Source: Aphanomyces cochlioides | Lineage: Eukaryota; Oomycota; Saprolegniomycetes; Saprolegniales; Verrucalvaceae | Assembly: GCA_019828595.1 (NCBI GenBank) | Contig: JAHQRK010000033.1 | Span: 248,001-312,000 of the forward strand | DNA length: 64,000 nucleotides | Reading direction: 5' to 3' | Shown: positions 21,689 to 33,494 of the stretch, piece after piece | How positions within the stretch are numbered: position 1 is the stretch's first letter | Layout: the number at the start of each line of letters is the position of its first letter | Translations under genes and position numbers: made by a program | The notes under the pieces: generated by a model | What the model was told of the DNA's origin: nothing | What the model saw: only the letters and a program-made list of their open reading frames with translations | The model's database searches: none

Positions 21689-21749
21689 TTTGAGCGCGGC
21701 GGCACTTGATAACTTCTTGACTTGAGGGGTACGAGGCAAATTCGGAAGT

Positions 21750-21982
21750 CCTCCTCTGTCCATGGCCTCCGTTTGATCAAAAAGGAGATCATATTCATGC
21801 CGAAGAAGTCCGGTGGCTTAGGCCTGCACCATGCACTTGCTTTATGGCAACAACACAACCGCTCTGTCATGATCAGATGCATTCAAGCCATCACCATCCC
21901 ACCCCGCAAGTCTGCCATGTCCGCCTGGATTACGCCGGGCTATACTCTCCTCGAGAAGACTTTTCATCCATGGGGTTCCCCC
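21750..21982 (+). mobile_element. LINE fragment G1, ORF2 piece
   Basis: These 233 bp of sense ORF2 (about codons 871-948, SSVHGLRLIKKEI to HPWGS) lie between the 5' end of F and the 5'-truncated copy G2. It is the remnant of a target copy. It has private changes (ATCATATTC, CACCATCCC, GAAGACTTT) also present in I1, as expected for a duplicated segment. Confidence 0.87.
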
Positions 21983-24900
21983 TCACAAAGCGTCAAACAT
22001 TGCGCCATGGCTCTGGATCATGGAAAGCTCCAACTTGGCTACTTCGTCTACCACGAGCGGCCGAGATTGTTCATGGATGTCTGGATCGATTTTTGGACAA
22101 GTCTCCAACATTCCACAATATCTCCAAGGCCTACGACATGCTGGTCAATGATATCCGCTCCCAACTCAAAGAATTCCATTCTCAACGATTGGAGAAACAA
22201 CGTCTGCCGTTGAAGAAGTTAGCTGTCGAGATCGCTTCGCTTTTGCAAGTCCCCAACATGCGTCAAGATTCAGTGCTGGTGGATCGAGTGCGAGACCTTC
22301 AAAAGCAAATTCACGAGCTGCAAGATCGAGACAAGCAGTTTCGTCAAGACCAGGCGTTCCAACTTCACTTGTACAAAGCAGAGCGCTCGTCCAAGTTCCA
22401 CTTCATGTCCCCTGTCCCTACCCCCTTGAAGAAGACAGTCTTCAAAGAGTTGGTGGATGTCAATGGAAATGTTGTCTCCAATCAACAAGGCATGTCTGAC
22501 GTCCTGGTCGACTACTACAAGGACTTGTTTGCAGCTCCCGACGTGCAGCGATCTGGAGACGAAGTGTCGTCATTTCTGACCCCATTGACTCGACACAAGC
22601 AACTGCCAGAGCAGCCAAAGAGCTGTCGGCTCCCTTGCGCGCCAACGAGTTCTATCATGCTATTCGACACAGCAGTTCGAACTCAGCGCCAGGTCCCAAC
22701 GCTCTGCCATTCGAAGTCCTCAAACTTGCACCTCACAAGTGGTCGTTGGTATTGGAGCTGCTATTCACACACCAGCTCCATTCTCACCCTCGCTTGACTC
22801 CCATGCAACTTGTCAGTACGCTGGTGTTGCTGCACAAGAAAGGCCCCAAGTCACAGGCCAAGAACTATCGGCCCATTAGCCTACTCAACACGGATGTGAA
22901 AATCCTGACGAGTATTCTGGCTTATCGACTCCAGCGCCACATTCGACACATCATCCACCCGGACCAGCAAGGCTTTATCCGTCGAAGCAATATCCAAACC
23001 AATATTGCACGACTGGATGACATGCTGCACCACATCAAACTACACAGTCCGTCCTCGATGGTGGCACTGCTTGACTTTGAGAAAGCTTTTGATCGCGTGG
23101 ACCACGCGTACTTGCTCCGCGTCCTCCGTCACTATGGCTTTCCCGAAACCTTTGTTGACATGGTTCGCGTACTGTACTCGGGCCGCAAGTCTCGCATCTT
23201 GGTGAACGGCTTCTTGTCCAAGCCAGTTCACATCTCACGCGGTGTGTTGCAAGGTGATCCATTGTCGCCACTTCTGTTTGTGATCGCTTTGGAACCGATG
23301 TGCCAACTCCTACGGCAACACTCCAACTATGGCATCAAGTGTGGGGATCGCTACCACACTGGGAGTTACTTTGCCGACGACTCGCAACTCTATGCGGCAA
23401 ATGAGACGTGCCTCCACCGGCAGCTTGCATTGGTTCAAACCTTTTGCGACAAGTCTGGTTTCCGACTCAACGTAGACAAGACCCAAATTCTGACCTACAG
23501 CCAGTTGAATGGGAACCTTGCCTCACTACAAGTTACTTCCGACAGTCCCGTGAAGGCTCTTGGTATCTTGGTTGCGCCCAATCTTTCTCCATTGGCACGT
23601 TTCAATTACGTGTTTGAGAAGTTTGTGGCTCGCTTGTCTTTGTGGCTCTACAAGGCTCGAACCATGGCCGGAAAAGTCACTATCCTGCACAGCATATGTC
23701 TGCCTGTGTTATGGTACCAACTGGCTTTTGTCCCTGCCGACAAAGACCTGGCCAAAAAGATCGACAAGGCCATGCTTCAATTTATGCATGGTGAAGAAAT
23801 CAACCCATCCTCCTCTGTCCATGGCCTCCGTTTGATCAAAAAGGAGATCCTATTCATGCCGAAGAAGTCCGGTGGCTTAGGCCTGCACCATGCACTTGCT
23901 TTATGGCAACAACACAACCGCTCTGTCATGATCAGATGCATTCAAGCCATCACCACCCCACCCCGCAAGTCTGCCATGTCCGCCTGGATTACGCCGGGCT
24001 ATACTCTCCTCGAGAAGGCTTTTCATCCATGGGGTTCCCCCCGAGATCTCCTCTTGGCGAATGGCTCTTCTGCATTCATCAGACAACTGTACAAGAATCC
24101 CAATATCACTCCAATGTGGAAAGCCTTATTGAGTAGCTGGTTTGAATCCCGCTGGACTCCGTACGGCTGTCCAAATCACATCTCATCTTTGGATGTTCCC
24201 CTTTGGCACAACTCGTATCTGCCTGGACTCGAAGACCTATACGATCAGTGCTCTACATCGACGCAAGACCAAGCCAATGTATTGGCTTCGCTTCACATCA
24301 CGAAGTTGTCGCATTTGTTGACTCCGTGTCAGCGAGTTTGGCCAGCTTCGATCTTGTTCGACAAAATCAACCGTGCCTGCCGCCAAGCCAATTTTGTCCC
24401 TCCAACGAAACAATGGATCTCAATCTTGGTGACCAAGTTATCACGATTGTTTGAGATTGTTTCTGAAGAGGATGCTCCCGTGTTCCACTTGCCGACGCCA
24501 AGCTCTGAATGGATGGAATGGCACTGGATAATTCACCCTGACTCGAGTCCGATCTTGTTGGCGCTTGCGACTTCGAAATCGGCTAAGATCAGAGCTTCTC
24601 CAGCTGTCAGCTCGTCCATTCTTCCTACCAAGCATCTCAACCTGCCATCCAACTTTTACGAAGACCCCAAGCGCCTTACCCAACTTGCCGCCTTCCTCCA
24701 ACCCGACCACATTCTCCCTCGATATGGAGAGTTCATTTTCAAGACCCTTCTCCGCGCCAACGCCATGCAATATCTGTTTCAGTACCAAGACCCCAAGCCG
24801 ACGTGTGTCTTCTGTCGTGTCAATGAGACGTACGAGCATTTCCTGTTCTCTTGTGGATATGGTCAATCTGTTTGGTATTCCTTCAAGACAATCCAGCGAC

Positions 24901-25253
24901 TGCTCGAGTGTTCCTTTCCGTCCACGTGTCTGGAAATGTTCTACGAGACGCCCAAGCCGTCCGATGGATACTACATCCGTGGCTATCTGAAGATCTGGCC
25001 GATTGTCCGAGCCTGCGTGTATTATCAAATATGGCTCCAACGTGCCGATCGCACCTTTCGACCCGACCTCACAGCGAAGAGTCCGATGGAAGTTGCCATT
25101 CATGCTGCCTCTTTGATCAAGCTACATCTACAACAGCTCCTGGTTGATCTCCCTCTCAAGAAGGGATACACCAAGGTATTCAATGTGCTCAAGCATCTAT
25201 CTTCGGACCCCTGGTTACGTCAACACGCCATTCCTGACAGTGTCGTTTCATGA
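21983..25253 (+). pseudogene. ORF2 of G2, 5'-truncated and frameshifted
   Basis: The sequence retains linker, RT and zinc motif but no APE domain. A four-base deletion near 22613 (GAGCAGCCAAAGAGC for GAGCAAGCCCAGAAAGAGC) breaks the frame before the RT. From there the RT frame is open to the stop at 25253, including FADD. The deletion is absent from the matching copy I2, so it arose after the segment was duplicated or is an assembly error. Confidence 0.86.
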
Positions 25254-25398
25254 GTGAGCTGACGGCTCACCACTTCATCTCCTGTTCAATGACCACTTTG
25301 CCATATTCTGTTTTCCGAGTTCTATTTATACAGTACGAGGCAAATTAGTAAGTCATTAGGGCCTTTGCTCAAAAATAAGGTTCATACAACTCATTTAA
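25254..25398 (+). other. 3' UTR of copy G2
   Basis: This 145-nt UTR has a GTGAGC/GCTCAC stem and a five-base loop (TGACG). It carries the private variants TTCCGAGTT and TTCATACAAC. Confidence 0.78.
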
Positions 25399-25400
25399 CC

Positions 25401-26662
25401 ATTGACATCCACCAACTCTTTGAAGACTGTCTTCTTCAAGGGGGTAGGGACAGGGGACATGAAGTGGAACTTGGACGAGCGCTCTGCTTTGTACAAGTGA
25501 AGTTGGAACGCCTGGTCTTGACGAAACTGCTTGTCTCGATCTTGCAGCTCGTGAATTTGCTTTTGAAGGTCTCGCACTCGATCCACCAGCACTGAATCTT
25601 GACGCATGTTGGGGACTTGCAAAAGCGAAGCGATCTCGACAGCTAACTTCTTCAACGGCAGACGTTGTTTCTCCAATCGTTGAGAATGGAATTCTTTGAG
25701 TTGGGAGCGGATATCATTGACCAGCATGTCGTAGGCCTTGGAGATATTGTGGAATGTTGGAGACTTGTCCAAAAATCGATCCAGACATCCATGAACAATC
25801 TCGGCCGCTCGTGGTAGACGAAGTAGCCAAGTTGGAGCTTTCCATGATCCAGAGCCATGGCGCAATGTTTGACGCTTGTGATGATACGACAAGCCACGTG
25901 GTCAGCCTGTGGAACGTGTGGCATGTGCGTCGCCTTCCAATGACGAAGACCCGCCAAGGTGGACGAACAAAAGATGTAGTCGAGTCGGTTGGTGAGTGTG
26001 GGACTTGTGAAGGTTCTTGCCACGGGGTTTTGACGGCGAAACAGATCCACCAGAGACAAACTGTGCATCCATTGTTCCAGTTGAAGGGTGCCGGCCATGG
26101 TGGAGGTACTGGGTCTCAACGAATCCAAATCTTTGTTGAGAGTGCAGTTGAAATCTCCTCCAACAATGTGGAGCGCATGTGGAGGAAAGTCGCGTGGCAA
26201 TTCTTCGAAGTAACTTGCTCGTTGTTGGAAGGCTGCCGGCGCATAGATATTGTGGAGAACGACTGTCAGTGGACCCAGAGTACATCGCACTTGTAGATAA
26301 CGACCACGAAGCACTGGGTTGTCATGAGGGACTTGAGTGGCGTTCTTCAAAGGAGAGTGAGGATGTATCAACGTAGCCAGACCTCCAGTGGCTGGCGACG
26401 TGGATACTTCAGGGTAAATAGGCTCTTCAAAGAACAAAGAGCCTTCGTGGTTTGTGATGCGTTGCCAATGGAACGCAACACGGTCGTGGAGACTTGGCGT
26501 GCGGAAACGGGTTTCTTGGATAAAGGAAACGTCGTGAACACTTGATAGTTTGTCGAGGATGTACCGATGACTGTTGGAGAAGCCATTGGTGTTGAGGGAG
26601 ATGATTTGTGGGTCCCAGTCCACGAGTTCAGTTGGGACATCGGAGAAGTTGTTGTCACTCAT
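25401..26662 (-). pseudogene. ORF2 5' part of copy H, frameshifted
   Basis: The ATG at 26662 (MSDNNFSDV, unlike F's MIDNN) opens an intact APE domain. The one-base deletion near 25875 then shifts the frame, as in D and F. The sequence is cut at codon 421, so no RT is present. Confidence 0.85.
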
Positions 26663-26740
26663 CACGAGTACAGATGAAAATGAGTAGAATGGAGGGGTCA
26701 GAGGGGAGGTTGAAATGGATTGAAGCAGGGGATAGAAGCC

Positions 26741-29700
26741 TTAGAGTTGATCGTCCTCCAAATCGAGGGGATCAATTTCGTCGGCGTTCATGGAGTGGTG
26801 AGCTTTGCTGCAGAGCTCGTCGATGTGGTAATTGTTGGTGATGCTTTTGAGCATCGAGATGGCCGACAAGACGGGAGCCGGCAAAGTGAACTTCTCGAGA
26901 TTGTCGCTGAAGTTTTCGATCAAAGCAAACAGCGACCAGTCCGTCAAGCAGTTGGTGTCAGGCAATCTTGTTGCTTCTTGGTTCAATAGAACAGTCAGTG
27001 CCTCCGAGTTTGTGTAGAGGTCTGGGGCCCGATTTGAGAGGAATAAGTCAATCGTAGCAAGTGCAAAGAGGATGCGCTTGATCTCTGGTATGTCCGTGGT
27101 CAATTCTTCCAAGATTTCTGACGGGTGAATCTTGTATTGAGCCATGAAGTTGACGTGATGTTTGTAGTTGTGAGGCTTGCCTTGAGCTTTTAACAAAGCC
27201 ATCTTGCGCTCAATAGTCTTGGTTGCAACAAGTGACTGAAACAAACTGAGGTCTTCATCTTGTGCGTACATAGCATGTGCAACGAGCTGAGGATCATCTC
27301 GCAAAATGCGTTGACATTCGGTGATACTGCCTTCGACTTTCTTATCTCGAATGATCTTCTTCGCCAATTCGAGGTGGGCTGCAGCAGACTTGTTAAGTCG
27401 TTGTTTCTTCGCTTTGCCTTTGGTCTTTTTCGGGCGTGGCGCACTTGAATCTTCCAATACAATTCGAGGCACTGCAAAGTCTTCAAACGAGAGTTCCACG
27501 TCGTCTTCTTCGAGGATATGAAAACGGTTGGATGTCGGCAGGGGATCCAAACGTGGGGACGAAGGCAAAGTACGTTTTGGAGCTGGTCCAGACCGGTAGC
27601 CCGTTACCAATTGAAGGTCCAGCGAGTTCTTGGGCTGCTCACTTGGTGGAGCAAGAGCGGGCGATTCGTTGGTAGACATTTCCACATCTTCTTGTTGTTT
27701 GTCTTGTCCATTGTTGTTAGGGGGATCGCTGTCACCAGACATATCGACATCAGAGCCATGAGAAGGAGCTGTTGGCTGTGGTTGTTCATCTTGACGATCT
27801 CCAGATGCCTCAGTTGAGTCGGCCTTGCCTTCCGCATTTGTTCCAGGGTCTTGATCATGATCGTCTCCATCATGTTCAGGTTCTTTTTCTCCTGACGGAG
27901 GAGATTTTGCCGCTGCCTTGGCCGCTTTTGCCTTTGCTTTTTCAGCCTTGGCCTCTGCACGTCGTGAAACAATCGACGGAGGCAATGTCTTGTTCAGAGC
28001 AGCGATCTTGTGCTGAAACACGACGACAAAAGGCTGACCCGACGGATCCGTAATGGTGATTTCGCGTAGTGCGTCGCCGGATTTTGGCACCAGCACTGCA
28101 GGAGGCGCAGACGACTTGAAAATGACTCTCAAATGCGGCGACTTGATGTTCTGACCAGCAGTAGGGTTGAATGCTGCTATCACTGACTTGGTCAATGCAG
28201 CCATTTTCTTGACAATCGCCTTGGCCATCGAAGGGTGACTGACCTTGTTGAACGTAACGTAGTAGTTGTTGCCATAACGCGAGTACTTGGGAACCAGGAA
28301 GTCTTTGCCACCAAGTCGAAACGTTGTGCCTCCCATTTCCACGCACGTAGACAAGTTGTAACTTGAGATCACAATGGTCTGTGGGTTCTTCTTGTGGATC
28401 AAAATGTTCGGAAATTTGGAGCCCCATAACGAACCAGGATTTTCCTTGACAAATTGATCGCAGATGACTTTTTCGGACCAGTCCTTGTAGGCTTCGCCCA
28501 ACTTGACTGTGAGCTCGTACACTTGGGACTGGGGAGTGAGCAAAATGTTTTCAATGAAGGCGTCCATGTCACCAGAGTCTTTGTAGAATGTGTCCGCCAT
28601 GGCCTCGCATCGCGCAATATCGTCATCGGCAACAGCATGAGCACCAGTGTTGCGGTGTTTTGCGCCTTTGGGAGCATTGCCTTGCTTGGAATCTTTCTTG
28701 GACGAAGCTGAATCCTTGCCGGGAGTCTTTTGCGTCCATGGATTGGCCTTTTCAGCGTTTTGTTGCTCTTGATCGCCTTGTATTTTGTCTGCCGCGGTAG
28801 GAGGGTCAACAGCGCCATTTCCTTGAGCAACGGATTTGTCGACAATGTCTTGATTTGACTGTTCATTGTCTTTGTTTGTCGATTGTTCCTCTTGAATAAC
28901 TTCTCCAGAAGTATCACACGGCTTCGCTTGGCCGTTAATGTCGCCTGACCCATCAACCTCAGAGTGAATTTGAGTATTTCCCTCGTCGGTTAAGGCCTCG
29001 GTTTCAGTAGAATCCTTCCCCTCGGCGTCTCCAGAGACCATATCCACGTCCTCTTGAGATTTTTCTTCTTCCTCTCCCGTTCTAGGAGGCTCAGCACAGG
29101 GGGCGACGCGGTTGGTGGCTGCTGGCTCAGTCCCATTGGTCACGAGAAAGGCCGGGGCCAGACCCCCAGTGACAGGGGTAGAAGGGGAATCCATGCCATC
29201 CCCGCAGCACGGTGACTGGGGTACACCATTGCTCCGGCGAGAACCCAAATCGGGATACCGCCCCCGCCCCTCCGAAGAGGCCCCTGGGGGGAAGTAGACA
29301 GAACCGCAGGGTGTGCCCATAGGGGGGGCCCTCGTAGCCTCTAGGGCTGGCATGGACCCCGTTTTCTCGCCGCCTTCACTGGGGATCGACTCCAATTGGA
29401 GTCCAGGGAAGCAGCCACCACAGGCACAAGGCCCCAGTGGTTCGCCCTCCTGAGTGAGGGCTTCGCTAGACAAGTTAACGACAGTGGTCTGGGGGTCAAC
29501 CACTGACCCACTGAGGTTGACCCCCCTGGAACTCCGGCGAGTGGAGCACCAGGTGAAGCGCTGGTGGAGCGAGACGCAGATTGGTCTCCAGAGACGCTGT
29601 TGGGGTCGAACTCGACCTCCACTTCGGCCCTAGGGTTAGGTGTAGAGACATTACTCACACCACTTCCGCCATCCTGATTGGACGACGAAAGTGGGTGAGG

Positions 29701-29778
29701 TGATACAATACCTGGAATGATGGTGACTCCGTGAGGGTTGGTCTCACGGAGCTCGGAACAGCTGTTGGCGTTGGACAT
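26741..29778 (-). pseudogene. ORF1 of copy H, one frameshift
   Basis: The only break is the six-base C run at 29521-29526. The first frame (from the ATG at 29778) runs out in the N-terminal Pro/Ser-rich part, and the other 920 codons are open to 26741. The two further indels of F are absent here, which shows that F and H diverged after duplication or that F carries errors. Confidence 0.85.
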
Positions 29779-29839
29779 TTTGAGCGCGGCGGCACTTGAT
29801 AACTTCTTGACTTGAGGGGTACGAGGCAAATTCGGAAGT

Positions 29840-30072
29840 CCTCCTCTGTCCATGGCCTCCGTTTGATCAAAAAGGAGATCATATTCATGCCGAAGAAGTC
29901 CGGTGGCTTAGGCCTGCACCATGCACTTGCTTTATGGCAACAACACAACCGCTCTGTCATGATCAGATGCATTCAAGCCATCACCATCCCACCCCGCAAG
30001 TCTGCCATGTCCGCCTGGATTACGCCGGGCTATACTCTCCTCGAGAAGACTTTTCATCCATGGGGTTCCCCC
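29840..30072 (+). mobile_element. LINE fragment I1, ORF2 piece
   Basis: This duplicate of G1 has the same edges and private substitutions. It is in a different reading frame from I2, so no ORF2 protein is restored across the joint. Confidence 0.86.
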
Positions 30073-33000
30073 TCACAAAGCGTCAAACATTGCGCCATGG
30101 CTCTGGATCATGGAAAGCTCCAACTTGGCTACTTCGTCTACCACGAGCGGCCGAGATTGTTCATGGATGTCTGGATCGATTTTTGGACAAGTCTCCAACA
30201 TTCCACAATATCTCCAAGGCCTACGACATGCTGGTCAATGATATCCGCTCCCAACTCAAAGAATTCCATTCTCAACGATTGGAGAAACAACGTCTGCCGT
30301 TGAAGAAGTTAGCTGTCGAGATCGCTTCGCTTTTGCAAGTCCCCAACATGCGTCAAGATTCAGTGCTGGTGGATCGAGTGCGAGACCTTCAAAAGCAAAT
30401 TCACGAGCTGCAAGATCGAGACAAGCAGTTTCGTCAAGACCAGGCGTTCCAACTTCACTTGTACAAAGCAGAGCGCTCGTCCAAGTTCCACTTCATGTCC
30501 CCTGTCCCTACCCCCTTGAAGAAGACAGTCTTCAAAGAGTTGGTGGATGTCAATGGAAATGTTGTCTCCAATCAACAAGGCATGTCTGACGTCCTGGTCG
30601 ACTACTACAAGGACTTGTTTGCAGCTCCCGAGGTGCAGCGATCTGGAGACGAAGTGTCGTCATTTCTGACCCCATTGACTCGACACAAGCAACTGCCAGA
30701 GCAAGCCCAGAAAGAGCTGTCGGCTCCCTTGCGCGCCAACGAGTTCTATCATGCTATTCGACACAGCAGTTCGAACTCAGCGCCAGGTCCCAACGCTCTG
30801 CCATTCGAAGTCCTCAAACTTGCACCTCACAAGTGGTCGTTGGTATTGGAGCTGCTATTCACACACCAGCTCCATTCTCACCCTCGCTTGACTCCCATGC
30901 AACTTGTCAGTACGCTGGTGTTGCTGCACAAGAAAGGCCCCAAGTCACAGGCCAAGAACTATCGGCCCATTAGCCTACTCAACACGGATGTGAAAATCCT
31001 GACGAGTATTCTGGCTTATCGACTCCAGCGCCACATTCGACACATCATCCACCCGGACCAGCAAGGCTTTATCCGTCGAAGCAATATCCAAACCAATATT
31101 GCACGACTGGATGACATGCTGCACCACATCAAACTACACAGTCCGTCCTCGATGGTGGCACTGCTTGACTTTGAGAAAGCTTTTGATCGCGTGGACCACG
31201 CGTACTTGCTCCGCGTCCTCCGTCACTATGGCTTTCCCGAAACCTTTGTTGACATGGTTCGCGTACTGTACTCGGGCCGCAAGTCTCGCATCTTGGTGAA
31301 CGGCTTCTTGTCCAAGCCAGTTCACATCTCACGCGGTGTGTTGCAAGGTGATCCACTGTCGCCACTTCTGTTTGTGATCGCTTTGGAACCGATGTGCCAA
31401 CTCCTACGGCAACACTCCAACTATGGCATCAAGTGTGGGGATCGCTACCACACTGGGAGTTACTTTGCCGACGACTCGCAACTCTATGCGGCAAATGAGA
31501 CGTGCCTCCACCGGCAGCTTGCATTGGTTCAAACCTTTTGCGACAAGTCTGGTTTCCGACTCAACGTAGACAAGACCCAAATTCTGACCTACAGCCAGTT
31601 GAATGGGAACCTTGCCTCACTACAAGTTACTTCCGACAGTCCCGTGAAGGCTCTTGGTATCTTGGTTGCGCCCAATCTTTCTCCATTGGCACGTTTCAAT
31701 TACGTGTTTGAGAAGTTTGTGGCTCGCTTGTCTTTGTGGCTCTACAAGGCTCGAACCATGGCCGGAAAAGTCACTATCCTGCACAGCATATGTCTGCCTG
31801 TGTTATGGTACCAACTGGCTTTTGTCCCTGCCGACAAAGACCTGGCCAAAAAGATCGACAAGGCCATGCTTCAATTTATGCATGGTGAAGAAATCAACCC
31901 ATCCTCCTCTGTCCATGGCCTCCGTTTGATCAAAAAGGAGATCCTATTCATGCCGAAGAAGTCCGGTGGCTTAGGCCTGCACCATGCACTTGCTTTATGG
32001 CAACAACACAACCGCTCTGTCATGATCAGATGCATTCAAGCCATCACCACCCCACCCCGCAAGTCTGCCATGTCCGCCTGGATTACGCCGGGCTATACTC
32101 TCCTCGAGAAGGCTTTTCATCCATGGGGTTCCCCCCGAGATCTCCTCTTGGCAAATGGCTCTTCTGCATTCATCAGACAACTGTACAAGAATCCCAATAT
32201 CACTCCAATGTGGAAAGCCTTATTGAGTAGCTGGTTTGAATCCCGCTGGACTCCGTACGGCTGTCCAAATCACATCTCATCTTTGGATGTTCCCCTTTGG
32301 CACAACTCGTATCTGCCTGGACTCGAAGACCTATACGATCAGTGCTCTACATCGACGCAAGACCAAGCCAATGTATTGGCTTCGCTTCACATCACGAAGT
32401 TGTCGCATTTGTTGACTCCGTGTCAGCGAGTTTGGCCAGCTTCGATCTTGTTCGACAAAATCAACCGTGCCTGCCGCCAAGCCAATTTTGTCCCTCCAAC
32501 GAAACAATGGATCTCAATCTTGGTGACCAAGTTATCACGATTGTTTGAGATTGTTTCTGAAGAGGATGCTCCCGTGTTCCACTTGCCGACGCCAAGCTCT
32601 GAATGGATGGAATGGCACTGGATAATTCACCCTGACTCGAGTCCGATCTTGTTGGCGCTTGCGACTTCGAAATCGGCTAAGATCAGAGCTTCTCCAGCTG
32701 CCAGCTCGTCCATTCTTCCTACCAAGCATCTCAACCTGCCATCCAACTTTTACGAAGACCCCAAGCGCCTTACCCAACTTGCCGCCTTCCTCCAACCCGA
32801 CCACATTCTCCCTCGATATGGAGAGTTCATTTTCAAGACCCTTCTCCGCGCCAACGCCATGCAATATCTGTTTCAGTACCAAGACCCCAAGCCGACGTGT
32901 GTCTTCTGTCGTGTCAATGAGACGTACGAGCATTTCCTGTTCTCTTGTGGATATGGTCAATCTGTTTGGTATTCCTTCAAGACAATCCAGCGACTGCTCG

Positions 33001-33347
33001 AGTGTTCCTTTCCTTCAACGTGTCTGGAAATGTTCTACGAGATGCCCAAGCCGTCCGATGGATACTACATCCGTGGCTATCTGAAGATCTGGCCGATTGT
33101 CCGAGCCTGCGTGTATTATCAAATATGGCTCCAACGTGCCGATCGCACCTTTCGACCCGACCTCACAGCGAAGAGTCCGATGGAAGTTGCCATTCATGCT
33201 GCCTCTTTGATCAAGCTACATCTACAACAGCTCCTGGTTGATCTCCCTCTCAAGAAGGGATACACCAAGGTATTCAATGTGCTCAAGCATCTATCTTCGG
33301 ACCCCTGGTTACGTCAACACGCCATTCCTGACAGTGTCGTTTCATGA
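30073..33347 (+). pseudogene. ORF2 of I2: open RT and zinc region without endonuclease
   Basis: About 1090 codons (262-1351) are open with no stop, covering linker, RT with FADD and the zinc motif. The frame extends back to 29934 through I1 read out of phase, giving a 1137-codon ORF that starts at a GTG-type codon, so a real start is not evident. An RT lacking APE could in principle use existing DNA ends, but expression is unproven. MPKPS for TPKPS and a few other substitutions are private. Confidence 0.8.
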
Positions 33348-33492
33348 GTGAGCTGACGGCTCACCACTTCATCTCCTGTTCAATGACCACTTTGCCATAT
33401 TCTGTTTTCCGAGTTCTATTTATACAGTACGAGGCAAATTAGTAAGTCATTAGGGCCTTTGCTCAAAAATAAGGTTCATACAACTCATTTAA
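33348..33492 (+). other. 3' UTR of copy I2
   Basis: It is 145 nt and shares TTCCGAGTT and TTCATACAAC with G2. The hairpin after the stop is retained. Confidence 0.78.
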
Positions 33493-33494
33493 CC

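Larger units (their letters stand above)
14372..21749 (-). mobile_element. LINE copy F, full length, minus strand
   Basis: This complete copy runs from ACTTCCG at 21749 leftwards to the 3' end at 14372. Both ORFs are damaged: ORF2 by one single-base deletion and ORF1 by three single-base indels. Its 5' flank is sense ORF2 (G1) and its 3' flank is ORF1 (E). These do not belong to one site, so at least one recombination has occurred within or beside this copy. The part from 17311 onward is the first unit of the 8.09-kb tandem repeat. Confidence 0.93.
17311..25400. repeat. 8.09-kb compound tandem repeat, unit 1
   Basis: The unit contains the 5' part of F (minus), G1 and G2 (plus). It aligns base for base with 25401-33494 at an offset of 8090, apart from small indels. 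The unit ends at the 3' end of G2. Its left edge lies inside the uninterrupted ORF2 of F, so unit 1 is bounded there only by comparison with unit 2. Confidence 0.85.
21983..25400 (+). mobile_element. LINE copy G2, 5'-truncated
   Basis: The copy begins inside ORF2 at codon 262 (TCACAAAGCG) and runs to the 3' end. It is joined to G1 in the same orientation after GGGGTTCCCCC. A 5'-truncated insertion like this is the usual outcome of incomplete target-primed reverse transcription. The 3' tail reads TTCATACAAC instead of TTAATACAAC, a variant shared only with I2. Its 3' flank (CC then ATTGACATCC) is antisense ORF2 of H. Confidence 0.9.
25401..29839 (-). mobile_element. LINE copy H, 5' part
   Basis: This minus-strand element has its 5' end at 29839 (ACTTCCG), ORF1, the spacer and ORF2 up to codon 421 (VDVNG). 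The 3' end of G2 abuts there. It is the second copy of the segment 17311-21749 of F. Its 5' junction with I1 is identical to the F/G1 junction. Confidence 0.9.
25401..33494. repeat. 8.09-kb compound tandem repeat, unit 2
   Basis: The unit contains H (minus), I1 and I2 (plus) and is 8094 bp. It exceeds unit 1 by four bases because G2 has a four-base deletion. Both units start and end at the same element junctions. Confidence 0.87.
30073..33494 (+). mobile_element. LINE copy I2, 5'-truncated
   Basis: This duplicate of G2 has the same truncation point at ORF2 codon 262 and the same 3' tail variant. It lacks G2's four-base deletion. Its 3' flank is J, which repeats the start of H. Confidence 0.9.
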
